From Chrysomallon squamiferum (lineage: Eukaryota; Mollusca; Gastropoda; Neomphalida; Peltospiridae), in the NCBI GenBank assembly GCA_012295275.1, contig CM022675.1, forward strand, positions 16,235,689 through 16,299,688: a stretch of DNA of 64,000 bases. The letters are read 5' to 3'. The translations under genes were made by a program, and so were the position numbers. Shown in pieces: positions 1 to 13,642 of the stretch; position 1 is the stretch's first letter, and each line of letters starts with the position of its first letter. Under the pieces are notes generated by a model, which was not told the DNA's origin, did not search any database, and saw only the letters and a list, made by a program, of their open reading frames with translations.

Positions 1-960
1 CGTACTATATACTCACACACGTACTATCTACTCACACATGTACTATATACTCACACACACACACGCACACACACACACACGTACTATATACTCACACAAT
101 ACACACATGTACTATATACTCACACACACACACACACACACGTATTATATATATCACACACGTACTATATACTCACACATGTACTTATATACTCACACAC
201 GTATATATATACACACAAACACACACACACATATATATATATACACACACACACACATGTACTATATAATCACACACACACACACACACATGTACTATAT
301 CCTCACACACACACACACACAGACGTACTATATACTCATACACACACACATGTACTATATATCACACACACACACACACACACACGTATATATATACTCA
401 CACACGCAATATATATACTCACACATGTACTATATACTCACACACGTACTATATAATTCACACAAACACACACACACATGTACTATATAATTCACACACA
501 CACACACATGTACTAAATATATATCACACACACACACACATGTACTATATCCTCACACACACACACACAGACGTACTATATATACTCACACACACACACA
601 TGTACTATATACTCACACACACACACACACACACACACATGTACTATATACTCTCACACACACACACATGTACTATATGCTCACACACGCACACACACAC
701 ACATGTACTATATACTGACACACACACACACACACACGCACACACACACACACACGTACTATATACTCACACACACACGTACTATATACTCACACACACA
801 CACATGTACTATATACACACACACACACGTACTATATACACACACAATACACACACACATGTACTATATACTCACACACACACACACACACACGTACTAT
901 ATACTCACACACGTACTATATGCTCACACACACACACACACACGTACTATATACTAACAC
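1..960. repeat. (AC)n minisatellite with interspersed GTACTATATACTC
   Basis: About 960 bases of CA dinucleotides interrupted every 20-40 bases by GTACTATATACTC or close variants. The His/Thr/Tyr-rich open frames here are translations of the repeat and not genes. By orientation it lies in an intron or downstream of the minus-strand exon at 989-1079. Confidence 0.95.
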
Positions 961-988
961 ATACTGAGTGTTATTAAGTGAGTCTTAC

Positions 989-3900
989 CCGCAGTATTCT
1001 GTGCTGCTGCTGTCTACAGCCGCTCGTAGAGCCGCCGTCTCCGAGCACGTAGACAAACACTGCAACGTACTCGTAGTATCTGCAACAAAACAACACGTCA
1101 GTGTTACTGTGTTTACCTTTACACCATAAACACATCAGTGTTACTGTGTTTACCTTTACACCATAAACACATCAGTATTACTGTGTTTACCTTTACACCA
1201 TAAACACATCAGTGTTACTGTGTTAACTTTTACAACATAAACACATCAGTGTTACTGTGTTAACTTTTACAACATAAACACATCAGTGTTACTGTGTTTA
1301 CCTTTACACCATAAACACATCAGTATTACTGTGTTTACTTTTACACCATAAACACATCAGTATTACTGTGTTTACCTTTACACCATAAACACATCAGTAT
1401 TACTGTGTTTACTTTTACACCATAAACACATCAGTATTACTGTGTTTACTTTTAGAACATAAACACATCAGTATTACTGTGTTTACCTTTACACCATAAA
1501 CACATCAGTGTTACTGTGTGTATTTTTACACAATAAACACATCAGTATTACTGTGTTTACCTTTACACCATAAACACATCAGTGTTACTGTGTTTACCTT
1601 TACACCATAAACACATCAGTGTTACTGGGTTTTTTTTACAACATAAACACATCAGTGTTACTGGGTTTACCTTTACACCATAAACACACCAGTATTACTG
1701 TGTTTACCTTTACACCATAAACACACCAGTGTTACTGTGTGTATTTTTACACAATAAACACATCAGAGTTACTGTGTTTATTTGTACAATACAGACAGTC
1801 ACTGACTTACGACCTGCGCGACTTAAGCTTGTCTGACTTTCCACCAGTGCAACTTACGACTGCTAGATGACGTATATGTTAGACACTGGTGATTAAGACA
1901 GTCACAGTTTATAAACTGTCTCATAAATCGGATGCATAACCAATGGGAGAGTAGCGTGTTTATTTGCACGAACTCAGGCAACTAACGCGCGGTGTAAAGG
2001 TTTTCAAAAGAGGATATTATTTTCAGTTGAAAAGAATCACGAAGTAACACAGCACGTTACTGTAACATATCGGGGGGAGTATTTCGGTCGCAGTACTTTG
2101 TTTGTTTTACCAAAAATATAAAAATATTTAGGCCACGGTAACAGCTATGTATAGTGTAAATATTTTATTTCAGTTTGTTAATATTTTCATTTAAAACAAA
2201 TAACTAAATAGCTTTATGTTTATTATATTTAAATATTTAATACAGTTTAAGACATTGAAAAATCAAATCTAAACGTAATTTCATTTATTAATTATTTCAT
2301 ATTTTTGTATGGTGACTGAAACTTGTTGTATGAATGCAGTTTATCAGATTATTATATTTTTTTACATTATTAGATTTCTGACAGCAGATATGTCGAGGGT
2401 CTAATGGTGAACTGAAGCGGTAATGTGATATATATTTCAAAATAAAGTATATAATTTACATAACATTTTAAAATTATAACCAAAAAGTAAATTTAAATGT
2501 AAGTATATTTTACAACTAACTGTTGATAAACAGGAAATATCTAAAATATTTTATATAATATAAAAATAACTGTGATAAATATAGAAATTATTTTACATTA
2601 TATTTCGTTCTGACATATATATTTAAATTATTCTAGTTTAATGCAAAAATATTGTATTAGGTATATTTTTTATTAATTGTTGACAAATGTAAAAATTATT
2701 TTATATTATACTGTTAAGAAAACGTGGAGAAAATACAAACAAAAACTAGCACACAGTCAAAAGAACATACTAAAGAATATAGAAATGAATGAAAAAAAAA
2801 AAAACGAAGATAAAAACACATGAATAAACAAACAAACGAATATGAAAAAAATATGAATGATGAAAAAAACACTGACAAACGGATATAAAGACAAAAAATA
2901 AACAAATACAAATAAACAAACAAACAAAAGAATATAAAACAAATGAGTAAACAAACAAATAAGCAATCAAACAAATACGAAAAAAATGAATGAAGAAACA
3001 ACCACGCAACCAAACAACGAACAAAAAACAACAACACAGAAAGAAGTAAACAAAGAAAGGAATGTGCAAACAAATGAAAGAACAGCAGACAAATGGATGA
3101 AAAAAGAAATGAATAAAAACAAACAAACAAAAACTAAAACAAATCAACGAAGAAACAAACGAATATACAGAAAAACATTCGAACGAAGGAATAAACAAAT
3201 TAATAACAAATCAATAAGCAAACAAACACAACAAAATAAATACTACACTAAAATATTACAGATACAAATAATTTGCAATTAATAAATTTTTGTTTAACAA
3301 AATCAGATTATGTTTAACATTTAAAAATATTATAGGAATGTTTACCTTGACAAAATCATTTTTTGTCCTCCGAGTTGCTTTTCTAGGCCAAAAACCTGAC
3401 TAAAATGATAGGAATAATATAGACCTTGACTAAATTTTAAATTTAGATTTATACAATAACAAAATCCTCCGAGTTCTGATTGTTCAGTAGTAAATATAAT
3501 CTGGACATGTGTAAAAACCATTTACTTATGTATTAATAACACGCCAGGGTTCATATACATATATACGTAACTAAGGAATATAATATAAAACCACAAAGGA
3601 TAAATTTCCACTTAAATCATAAATAATAGATTTGCCTTCAATCTGTACGTGTTAGTGTCTGTACGTGTGTATCTTAGTAGATATATTTTTCCTTTTTTAC
3701 AATCTATGACATAAAAGTACTCAGGTCAAGATAGTATTTCTATCTATTAAACATTTTATACTGATTATGCATCGAATTTATCAGTAAAACAAGTAACTAA
3801 AACAATTAGTTTTATGTTTATAATATTTAAATATTTAATACAGTTGAAAACATTGAAAAACCAAATCTAAACTGAATTACATTTGCTATGTGAATGCAGT

Positions 3901-4091
3901 TTATCAGATTATTATATTTTTATACATTATTCGATTTCTGACAAGCGATAAATCGATAAATCGTGGTTCATAGTATACAGTATACACATACTCTGAGTAT
4001 AATGTTTGATTCACAAGGTCATCTGAGATAATCTGTACATACCTGAAGCTGTGAGAAGAATAGCGGCTGTTATGATGTATAAAACGTCCAT
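989..4091 (-). CDS. Gene A: secreted cysteine-containing protein, first two coding exons (partial)
   Basis: Two minus-strand exons fit together in phase. Coding exon 1 (4091-4043) starts with an ATG and encodes MDVLYIITAAILLTAS, a convincing signal peptide, then a GTATGT donor. Exon 2 (1079-989) has a good acceptor (pyrimidine-rich then TTGCAG) and a GTAAGA donor. Joined in phase 1 it reads on as Asp-Thr-Thr with C-x3-C (QCLSTCSE) and a later Tyr-Cys-Gly, with no stop. Further exons would lie left of the window. I do not recognise the family. The roughly 3-kb intron holds a 37-bp minisatellite and one arm of a large inverted repeat. The signal peptide is direct reading; joining these two exons is inference from phase and orientation. 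Confidence 0.5.
1092..1795. repeat. 37-bp minisatellite, about 19 copies
   Basis: Tandem copies of a 37-bp unit containing ACATCAGTGTTACTGTG, with few substitutions. It begins about 12 bases from the predicted acceptor of gene A exon 2 (exon edge 1079), so on the minus strand it forms the 3' end of the intron. Confidence 0.95.
1796..2512. other. AT-rich intronic sequence with a diverged copy of the inverted-repeat end module
   Basis: No gene seen. Bases about 2180-2405 are a diverged direct copy of the module at 3755-3960, and an inverted copy lies at 4743-4990. Bases 1800-1860 carry two ACTTACGAC words resembling Tigger-type transposon ends, too little to call an element. Confidence 0.6.
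2513..3960 (+). repeat. Left arm of a large inverted repeat
   Basis: This arm matches the reverse complement of about 4743-6408 along nearly its whole length with scattered substitutions and small indels. Shared landmarks include the AACAAA-rich tract, the word CTAGCACACAGTC, and the module ending in GATTTCTGAC. Open frames in the AACAAA tract appear on opposite strands in the two arms and are low-complexity artefacts. Confidence 0.85.
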
Positions 4092-4312
4092 GTTTGCTGT
4101 GTGCAGGTTGGTGACCGCCTGGACGAAATGTCAGCCTTGTGCTGGACACCTGTGTCTTACTCACTGACCGGAACAAATGATTCACGTAAAATCCGCCAGC
4201 AAACCTGTTTACCTGCTACGCACCTTCTCACGTGCTTCATTGATTAGACACTTTCTAATGATAGTTTCTGCCAGTTACCTGAGTTCTTAATGTCGTAATA
4301 CTACTGACACGC

Positions 4313-4735
4313 TCGCGCACACACAAACACACCCAGGTACACACCCAGGTACACACACAATACAACACAGTGGTGCATTCACACACAAACACACCCAGGT
4401 ACATACACAATACAACACAGTGGTGCATTCACACACAAACACACCCAGGTACACACCCAGGTACATACACAATACAACACAGTGGTGCATTCACACACAA
4501 ACACACCCAGGTACATACACAATACAACACAGTGGTGCATTCACACACAAACACACCCAGGTACACACACAATACAACACAGTGGTGCATTCACACACAA
4601 ACACACCCAGGCACTTACACAATACAACACAGTGGTGCATTCACACACAAGCGCGCGCGCACAGTCACACACACACACACACAAACAAACACATACACAC
4701 ACAGGTACTCACACACACGCACGCGCGCACACATA
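4313..4735. repeat. 50/62-bp minisatellite in the inverted-repeat loop
   Basis: About six copies of a unit containing CAACACAGTGGTGCATTCAC and CACACCCAGGTAC. Two copies carry an extra 12-base GGTACACACCCA step. It grades into plain CA repeat at the right. It lies upstream of the start codon of gene A, possibly in its 5' region. Confidence 0.9.
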
Positions 4736-4742
4736 TATAAAA

Positions 4743-5205
4743 GACCCTCGACTTATCTGCTGGTCAGAAATCGAATAATGTATAAAAATAAAATAATCTG
4801 ATAAACTGCATTCACACAACAAGTTTCAGTCACCTGAAAAATAAATGAAATAATTAATAAATGTAATTCAGTTTAGATTTGGTTTTTCAATGTTTTCAAC
4901 TGCATTAAATATTTAAATATTATAAACATAAAACTAATTGTTTTAGTTACTTGTTTTACTGATAAATTCGATGCGTAATCAATATAAAATGTTTAATAGA
5001 TAGAAATACTACCTTGACCTAAGTACTTTTATGTCATAGATTGTAAAAAAGGAAAAATATATCTACTAAGATACACACGTACAGACACTAACACATATAT
5101 ACACGCTCACTAGATATGTACGCAAAGTATATTACATTGCATTTATATTATGTTATTTTATATCATATCTTTTCTTATTTTATTGTTTGTATTACATTAG
5201 GTTAC

Positions 5206-5246
<41 letters not shown>

Positions 5247-6408
5247 ATCCAAGCACAGATATACATATACAGAGATACATACATATATACATATTTACAC
5301 ATACAGACACAATAATATTTATCCTTTATGCAGTATGACAATCAGTGACAACAGTATGTCAGTTATCATAGTTCTCAGTTATATTGAAGGCAAATCTATT
5401 ATTTATGATTTAGGTGGAAATTTAGCTTCTGTGGTCTATATTATAGTCCTGTGTAACTGTACCCTGGCGTGTTATTAAAGTAAGTAAATGGTTTTTGTGT
5501 CCAGATTATATACTACTGAACACGAACTCGGAGGATTTTGTTATTGTATAAGAAATTAATGTCAAGGTCACACGATTCCTATCATTTCAGTCAGGTTTTT
5601 GGCCTAGAGCTTAGACAAAAACATGATTTTGTTAAACATAAAAATATTATTAAATGCAAATTATTTTATCTGTAATATTTTAGTGTAATATTTATTTTGT
5701 TGTGTTTGTTTGCTTATTGATTTGTTATTAATTTGTTTATTCCTTCGTTCGAATGTTTTTCTGTATATTCGTTTGTTTCTTCGTTGATTTGTTTTAGTTT
5801 TTGTTTGTTTGTTTGTATAAGTGTTTTTTTTTCTTTCTTTCTTTTTACATCCATTCCTTTCTTTGTTTACTTCTTTCTGTGTTGTTGTTTTCTGTTCGTT
5901 GTTTGGTTGCGTGGTTGTTTCTTCATTCATTTTTTTCGTATTTGTTTGATTGCTTATTTGTTTGTTTACTCATTTGTTTTATATTCATTTGTTTGTTTGT
6001 TTATTTGTTTTTGTTTATTTTTTGTTTTTATATCCGTTTGCCAGTCTTTTTTTCATCATTCATTTTTTTTATATTCGTTTGTTTGTTTATTCATGTGTTT
6101 TTATCTTCGTTTTTTTTTAGTTTTTTTTTTTTGTTCATTCATTTCTATATTCTTTAGTATGTTCTTTTGACTGTGTGCTAGTTTTTGTTTGTATTTTCTC
6201 CAACTTTTCTTAATAGTGTAATATAAAATAATTTTTACATTTGTCAACAATTAATAAAAAATATACCTAATAAAATATTTTTACATTACACTAGAATAAA
6301 TTAAATATATATGACAGAAAGAAAAATAATTTCTATATTTATCACAATTATTATTTATATTACGTAAAATGTTTAAGATGTTTCCCATTTATCAACTGTT
6401 AGTTGTTT
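4743..6408 (-). repeat. Right arm of the large inverted repeat
   Basis: Reverse-complement partner of 2513-3960. About 290 bases near 5090-5380, including an (AT)n run at 5205-5242, are absent from the left arm, so one arm has gained or lost that piece. The arms enclose about 0.8 kb holding the signal-peptide exon of gene A. Confidence 0.85.
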
Positions 6409-7503
6409 GTTTATGATTATTAGTATTATTAATTATTATTATTATATCCATTTGTTAGTAATTTTTCATCATTCATTTATATTCATATTCTTTTGTTTAT
6501 TTGTTTATTCATTTATTTCATATTCGTTTGTTTGTTTATTCAGCCATTATTCGTTAGTATCCACGATTTTATTTGTCACTGTTTCTGGTTTTTATTCTTT
6601 TTTTTTTTTTTCTTTCTATCTTTTTTTTTTTTTTTTTTAATTTAATTTTTTTTGTTTTCTCTTTCGTTTCTTTTATAAGTTATTACTGTGAGTAAAATAT
6701 GAAGTTTTTCACTATTTTTAATGTTACTTATTTCGTCTTGCACTCATTGTCTATGGGAAAGCAAGCATAAGGAAAAGTGTTGAAATTTTGTGAAGTGGTG
6801 GAGAGTGAGTTTTTGCTCATTGTTTGTATATTTAAAACATGAGCAGAAACAGTCGATGTCTTCATTCAGTTTTCTCAGTTGAAAAATTCTACAGCAGACT
6901 GAGGTGTCATGGCTACGTACTGTATTCACAGTGAATAACCGATTTCATTTCTTTATTTTCACCTATCCACTGAACACTAATTCTTCTAAACGTGGTGTCT
7001 GCTTAACCCTCTGTCAAGTCTGTCTGTTAGCGTGTTAGTAAGTTAGTCAGAGAAAGCTGAAGTCATTCTACGTATCCCGACTGAAGCAGACACGAACATG
7101 CTGTGTTACTACTCCATATCCATTTATTGCTGTTATTATTATGTATATATTAATACGTACTTTTCTCTTCTGAGCCTGAGTAATCACAGTCACAGTGGAT
7201 GATGATCTGATAATAAGAAAAACCGGTTTGTAGGGGAAGCGAGACACGAGAGCACTGGACCGCATCGCGAACACAATGAACGTCGTTTTAAAACATTATT
7301 TTCATCTTTGTGTGTCGAGGTGACAACAATAACAAGACGTGTACGACATTTTGTAAGGTAAGAAAAACACATCTGTTTAATCAGCGAATACTTTGTTTTA
7401 CGAAACTCAAAAACTTCAGTCGTTATCAGTATTTCAGTAGTATTATACACATTATTACTTTTCAAAACTGTTTAATTATTTTTGTCGTGCTTCTTCTTTG
7501 TGT

Positions 7504-7577
<74 letters not shown>

Positions 7578-7732
7578 ATAATGATTTTCATTTAACAGTT
7601 CACTAAAGACATTTTTATTGCCTGAAATGACGTCATACATATTGTTAAAAACCATAGCGATAATGCGAAAGGAAACTCATTGCCGTAACACCATATGTTA
7701 TTCTTTTTCTACCAGCAGTAATGGAGATTTTA
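6409..7732. other. Intergenic, T-rich tracts and (GA)n
   Basis: Poly-T tracts around 6595-6660 and (GA)n at about 7508-7574. A plus-strand donor-like word (TGTAAG/GTAAGA) at about 7355 could end a non-coding exon, but nothing else supports one. No gene called. Confidence 0.6.
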
Positions 7733-7920
7733 CATTTAAATGTCACTTTTCAATATTCAGTTAACAGAGCTGGCTTTGAAAACGTCACCAAACATTTAAA
7801 TGTCGCTTTTCAATATTCAGTTAACAGAGCTGGCTTTGAAAACGTCACCAAACATTTAAATGTCGCTTTTCAATATTCAGTTAACAGAGCTGGCTTTGAA
7901 AACGTCACCAAACATTTAAC
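7733..7920. repeat. 60-bp tandem repeat, 3 copies plus a partial
   Basis: Three nearly identical 60-bp units beginning CATTTAAATGTC and containing ACAGAGCTGGCTTTG, then a partial fourth. The unit is a multiple of three, which alone explains the open frame across it. Confidence 0.95.
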
Positions 7921-8065
7921 TGTCGTTGAGCGGTCACTGAATATAATCAGTGACGTGTGATAAAGAAAAGACAATAAAAAACTTAGTGTTTGTGCCGTTG
8001 TATTGTTGTTTTTATTACTTTTGTTTTTGTTGTCGCTGTTGTAGTTCCAGCTGCTGCTGTTGCTG

Positions 8066-8160
8066 TTATCATCATCATCATCATCATCATCATTATTATT
8101 ATTATTATTATTATTATTACTACTAGTAGTACAACTACAACTACAACTACTACTACTATT
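8066..8160. repeat. Compound (ATC)n/(ATT)n/(CTA)n microsatellite
   Basis: Trinucleotide repeats in series. The poly-Ile/Thr open frame is an artefact. Confidence 0.95.
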
Positions 8161-8667
8161 TTACTACTTGTTCAAACAGTTGCATTTGTGTTTATTATTA
8201 ATATGACTACTGAACTGAATAAAATCTGTGCAATTTTTATTGTTTCAATTAGATTAATAATAGTTTTACTCAGTCTTAATTAAAACTATAATTTTAAAGT
8301 GTAAATACATTTTTACTGTTTCAGTTATTGTGTTTTTTTTCTGTCTTTCAGTTAAATCCAGTCTTTAATTATGTTTCAGTATCACAGGTTTACTGTTTAA
8401 CGTTTTATCTTTTGTTGTTTGAAATAAATCTAAGGTAATATACTGTTTAAATTACACCAATGTTTTAACAGTTTGAATTACATCTACATCTTTACCTTTT
8501 CAATTACATCTACATCTTTACCTTTTGAATTAAATATATGATAGTTTTACTGTTTGAATTAGGTCTATGACAGTTTTACTATTTTTGTTATACTAAACTC
8601 ATATATCGCAATCTCAAAAAACTTAAAAGATACATATTTGTTGTTTTTTTTCCTTTTTCTTAATGCA

Positions 8668-8770
8668 GTAGACCTGTAGGTGACAGGAATATGTTCAGTG
8701 TGTGTTTGTAGGTGACAGGAATATGTTCAGTGTGTGTTTGTATGTGACAGGAATATGTTCAGTGTGTGTT
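8668..8770. repeat. 32-bp tandem repeat, 3 copies
   Basis: Three copies of a unit containing GTGACAGGAATATGTTCAG followed by TGTGTGTTTGTA. No gene association seen. Confidence 0.9.
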
Positions 8771-8993
8771 GAAATCAAAATGGCACACGCCCTTGGTTTC
8801 GTTTGAATGTATTTATCGTAGTAAGAAATACATTTAAATTTAAGACATTAAACATCAGACTAGGATGATATTTGATGGATTAATGGTTGTGTAATGGGAC
8901 AACATGCTGTTCAACAAGTCTATCTGTCTGCCATATGTAAAATCAGCTTGATTTTTTAATGTATTATTAGAAATAACAGCGAGGAGATCCCTA

Positions 8994-9465
8994 TTGAATA
9001 ATAATAATAATAAAAATAATATTAACAATAATAGTAATAATAATAATAATCACAAAAACAACATCATCATCATCAACAACAACAATAATAATAATAATCA
9101 TTATCATCATCATAATAACAACATCATCAACAACAACAACAAGAATAATGATAATAGTAATGTATTAGTAATGAAATGACTATAAGATGATAATGATAAA
9201 ACTAAAACAAAAAATAATAATAATACTAATAATAATGATGATGATGATGATGATGATGATATCAATAATAATAACAGGAGCATCCTATCCATTAGAATAT
9301 AACATTTGTCTTCTTCTTTTCTTTTTCATCTTTTTCTTCTTCTTCTTCTTATTATTATTACTTTCACCATCATCATCAACATCATCATCATCATCATCAT
9401 GTGCATATTTATGTATGTATGTATGTATGTATGTATGTATGTATGTATGTATGTATGTATATGTT
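8994..9465. repeat. Cluster of (AAT)n, (ATG)n, (CTT)n, (ATC)n and (TATG)n microsatellites
   Basis: Continuous trinucleotide and tetranucleotide repeats. (TATG)n runs from about 9412 to 9460. Open frames on both strands are repeat translations. No gene is seen from 8160 to 12900. Confidence 0.95.
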
Positions 9466-10049
9466 AGTGTGTGTCTGAGTGTGATGTGTATTAATGTAAG
9501 AAAACACATATTCACATTATATGTTTATCAGTAAAACTAATAAAAAAAAACTTTTTTTGTTATTTTTTTACAGAATACTGAAACATACACCTTTAATGTC
9601 TAGTGATTTGTGTCACATTTCTTAACAATATTTGTTTTGTTTTGTATTTAGTTTTCATAGACGTGGGGGCATATCTGATAAAAGTAATCTGAGGTAACTA
9701 TATATTCAACCTCGTTTCACAAACACAGCTCCTTAGACAAACTGTCAGGCTTTTAACATAAAAAAACTGGAAAATATTTTATTTTCCTCTTTTCAACGCC
9801 TGGTTTAAAACGAGTTTTGAATTTGAACGCAAGCTTTATGAGTGCGAAACGGTTGGCTTAATAAATGATTTTGATAATGCAGCTACACAAAAGACTAGGT
9901 AGCTGGGACGAATGTTTACATCAGTTTAACAACAGATAATTTAATCCCCTCTTAGACTATTTCATTCTGGGAAACAGACAAAGACATCGCTGTTTATAGG
10001 GTGATCGTTTTTCTTGTTTTTTGCTCCAGGCCTATGGCTTTGTATCGTG

Positions 10050-10365
10050 TTCTGTGTATGTTGGTTTGTGTTGTGTTGTGTATGTTATGTTATGTTATGT
10101 TGTGTTGTGTTATATTATGTTGAGTTGTGTTATGCGTATGTTGCTTTGTGTTGTGTATGTTTTTTGTGTTATGTTGTGGTGTGTTGTGTTATGTTGAGTT
10201 GTGTTGTATGGTCTTGTCTTATGCTGTGTTGTGCTGTGTTGTGTTGTGTATCATCTGTTGTTTTATGCATGTTATGTTGCGTTGTTTTATTTTGTGTTGT
10301 ATATGTTGTGTTGTCTTGTGTCGTATTCTATTGTGTTATATATTGCTATGTTATGTAGTGTTGTG
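10050..10365. repeat. Degenerate TGTTG/TGTTA pentamer tract
   Basis: About 300 bases of loosely repeated TGTGT, TGTTA and TGTTG steps. It encodes only Cys/Val/Leu-rich artefactual frames. Confidence 0.85.
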
Positions 10366-10743
10366 GCTTTTATGCTGCTGTATATTATCTTTTGATGTGA
10401 TCTGTCGGGTTTTATTTAATGTTAGCGCCTTATCATGAACAAGATATGTAATTATTAATTTGTGTGTGCATTCTTTGAAATCTCCTAGCAGAAATACCTG
10501 CAACCAAATACAAAATAACAACTGAGTGTCCTCTTTAAACAAAACAACCCCAAACAAACAAACCAACAAAAAGCATTAAACAATTATCAATAACTAATAA
10601 AAAGAAAAATGAACAATAACAACAACAAAAACACATAAAAAACACCAACAAAAACCCAAAAGCCACGAAAAAGAATAATTAAAAAAGTTAAATAACAATA
10701 AAAAAAAAAACATACAAAAAAACACAAAAAAAACAAACAACAA

Positions 10744-10872
10744 ACAAACAGCAGAAGCAAACAGCAGAAGCAAACAGCAGAAACAAACAGCAGAAGCAAA
10801 CAGCAGAAACAAACAGCAGAAACAAACAGCAGAAGCAAACAGCAGAAACAAGCAGCAGAAACAAGCAGCAGG
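10744..10872. repeat. Short-unit minisatellite of AGCAAACAGCAGA type
   Basis: About a dozen head-to-tail 11-12 base units alternating AACAGCAGAAGCA and AACAGCAGAAACA. The reverse-strand Phe/Cys/Leu frames are artefacts. Confidence 0.9.
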
Positions 10873-11984
10873 TCATGACAACTCTCCTGCAATGTAAAAC
10901 AACTGTACTGGAACATGCGATGAATTAATTTTAGTTTTCTCAGTATGGTTTCGTAATGGAAACAATAAAATCTATTCATTCTGACATTTAATTTTCCCTT
11001 TCTTTAACTGATGTCAAATTCGTATTTTTTTTTTTTTTTTTTTTTTAAACAGCTTTCTTTCCATAGGGTTTGTACGATTTTCATTTATCACTGGATGTCT
11101 GCAGTTTTCTGCGCATGACTGACGACTAAAAGTGCATTATTCAAACTATTCTCTAATGGAGTGAAAACATTTTCAAAACAGTTCTTGACATGACAAAAAC
11201 ACAAATGTTGCAGAAAGTGACGCATCATTAAAGTGACAGGGAAGGAAAATAAATAAATAACAAAATATAACGTTACGCATCATTACATATGTAAGTAAGT
11301 AAATATACAGTTTATCATAAATGAATACATAGATATGTGTGTTAATTTATTTATTTATTTATTGTAATTTATATATATAAAGTTAAGAAGAGACAGAAAT
11401 GAGAAATGTTGTTTTCGAATTAAACTGATTAATAACTGGAGACTGTTACACAATTTTAAAAACAGAAAATAATTATAAAATGTTTGTGAAAAACTTAGTA
11501 GTGTGAATAATTAAGAATATTGTCTTACAGGTACGTACCTGATATCTGTTGTCATGTGTGTGGGGGGTTACTATGCTGGGGGGTTACTATGCTGTCTAAT
11601 AATGTATGTAAACGATCATAAATGATTTAGATACATAAAATGTAAAACTAACAAATATTTGAACAAAAACCTCCAACAAATTTCAAGTCCTGATCTCTGT
11701 GATAGCTGGTATAATTTGTTTTGCCTTTGGATTATAAGTAAACAAACAAAGAAATAAATAAGAAATAAATAGATAGGTAGATAGATAGATAGGTAGATAG
11801 ATGATAGATAGATGAGATGGTACGGATCAGTGAATAACAAAACAAACATTTACTGAATATTTGAGTATTTCTGGGATGGTGTAGATTTTTTTCGTTAGTG
11901 AACTTTGTGTGTCAGTTTATGGTTCAGTAACGAAACGCGAACATCTAGTTGATCTGTGAATGTAAAAATCATATTTACTTGTCT

Positions 11985-12098
<114 letters not shown>

Positions 12099-12899
12099 AA
12101 ATACTATCATCATCAACATCATCATTATTATTATCATCATCATCAGTGATCATCATCATTATATAATAAAAACGCACAAATTTAACTTCATCTCAAAATA
12201 TTTTGCATTTTTATATATATTTATATATATTTTTTATAGATTTTATATATATATAATTATATAATTATTACGTGAGGAGTTCTTGTTATCACATAATTGG
12301 CTAAATAGCAGTAATAGTTATTCAATATTATTTTGACAGTGAAGTACAAACAGTAAAGAAATAATTATAAGTGCGTACACACATGCGCCACTACATACGC
12401 ACACCTACTCATAATCGTACATATAAACACGCACACATACATTTGAATAACAACCACATTCATCTGTGTATCAATTAACAAAAAAATTTTTTTTTATTTT
12501 ATCATTAAATTGTATACGTTCCTTCAAATTAATAAATATTAATATCTTATATCTCAGAAGAAAAGAAAAGAAGAAAAAAAAAAAAAAGAAGAAAAAAAAT
12601 TAAGAAAGAAAAAATAGTTTGTCAGAAAGAAATAATGAAAGAAAAGCATGAAAAGTAAGAAAGAATAAAAAAGAAAGAAAGGAAGAAACGGTACGAAAAA
12701 TAAAAGAAAGAAAAAGATAAATAAGAAAAAAATTAAATATTAATGACAAGTATTACCGACACGCCCTAAAATACAAAGGCGGGGTTTATGGATTTTGATT
12801 CCACATGATAAAACAAAATTCTACTCCGTGATACAGCAATAAATTCAAAGCAGTGTACTGTTGTCCTTGTTAATAATAGTTCACTGACCTACATTTAGT

Positions 12900-13109
12900 T
12901 TATACAGTACATATTAATGCGCTGAACTCCCCCCCCCCCGCCGGATCATGATTTAGGCCCGGATAAAACGAGGCAGACGTGAACAGCTTGTAGACGTCAC
13001 GTTCAGCACACAGCGAATTTAGCACCCACTCAGTCACTGGTACACGTCTTTTACTGGGTAACACGTCATCATCGCTGCTACAGTGGTTTATCATCATCAG
13101 CAGCTTCAT
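12900..13109 (-). other. Protein-like reading frame with a BRCT-like tryptophan motif, unproven
   Basis: Unlike most open frames here, this one has complex composition. About residues 10-55 read like real protein, including VPVTEWVLNSLCAERDVY, which resembles the conserved Trp helix at the end of a BRCT domain. The frame ends at a stop after a run of nine G. An acceptor-like CTGTAG lies upstream on the same strand but the pyrimidine tract is weak. It could be an orphan exon, a decayed gene copy or chance. I could not link it to neighbouring exons. Confidence 0.2.
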
Positions 13110-13144
13110 TATTTTCAGTCATTATTATTAGTAATACTATTGTA

Positions 13145-13150
13145 TTATCA

Positions 13151-13191
<41 letters not shown>

Positions 13192-13264
13192 GTTGTTGTT
13201 GTTGTTGTTATTATTATTATTACTGCTGGTGTTGTTGTTATTGTTATTATTATTATTATTATTA
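13145..13264. repeat. (ATT)n/(GTT)n microsatellite
   Basis: About 120 bases of trinucleotide repeat with Tyr/Cys and Asn artefact frames on the two strands. Confidence 0.95.
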
Positions 13265-13642
13265 ATGTGCAAAGTGTGTATATATCTATGCACGTTTTCT
13301 TTTATTTATTGATAAATATGCAATATTTAAAATTTGTATTTAAAATATATTTTTATCCCTTTTCAAATAATTATACAGTAAAAAATAACATAACACAAAA
13401 TAAAATGAATGACTGAATAAATAAATATCTGAAACTACTAAATATTTTGACATATTATCATTATTAATATTATCATTATTATTTGATATTTGACATATTC
13501 AATATTAGTTACACAAAAATTAAAATTAAATAAAAAAGAGTACTTACTGCATAATGATAGCATTAATATATATCTAGAGATTATTTTAAAACAAAGTACA
13601 GGTAAGGTATTAAATAAATATTGTTTTATTTCAGCCAGTGAG

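Noticed and set aside
2714-6170. Phe/Cys/Leu-rich open frames on opposite strands
   Set aside because: Both come from the AACAAA-rich tract present in the two arms of the inverted repeat.
7733-7960. Repeat-containing protein with three 20-residue repeats
   Set aside because: The 60-bp tandem repeat is a multiple of three and stays open by chance. No homology or splice context.
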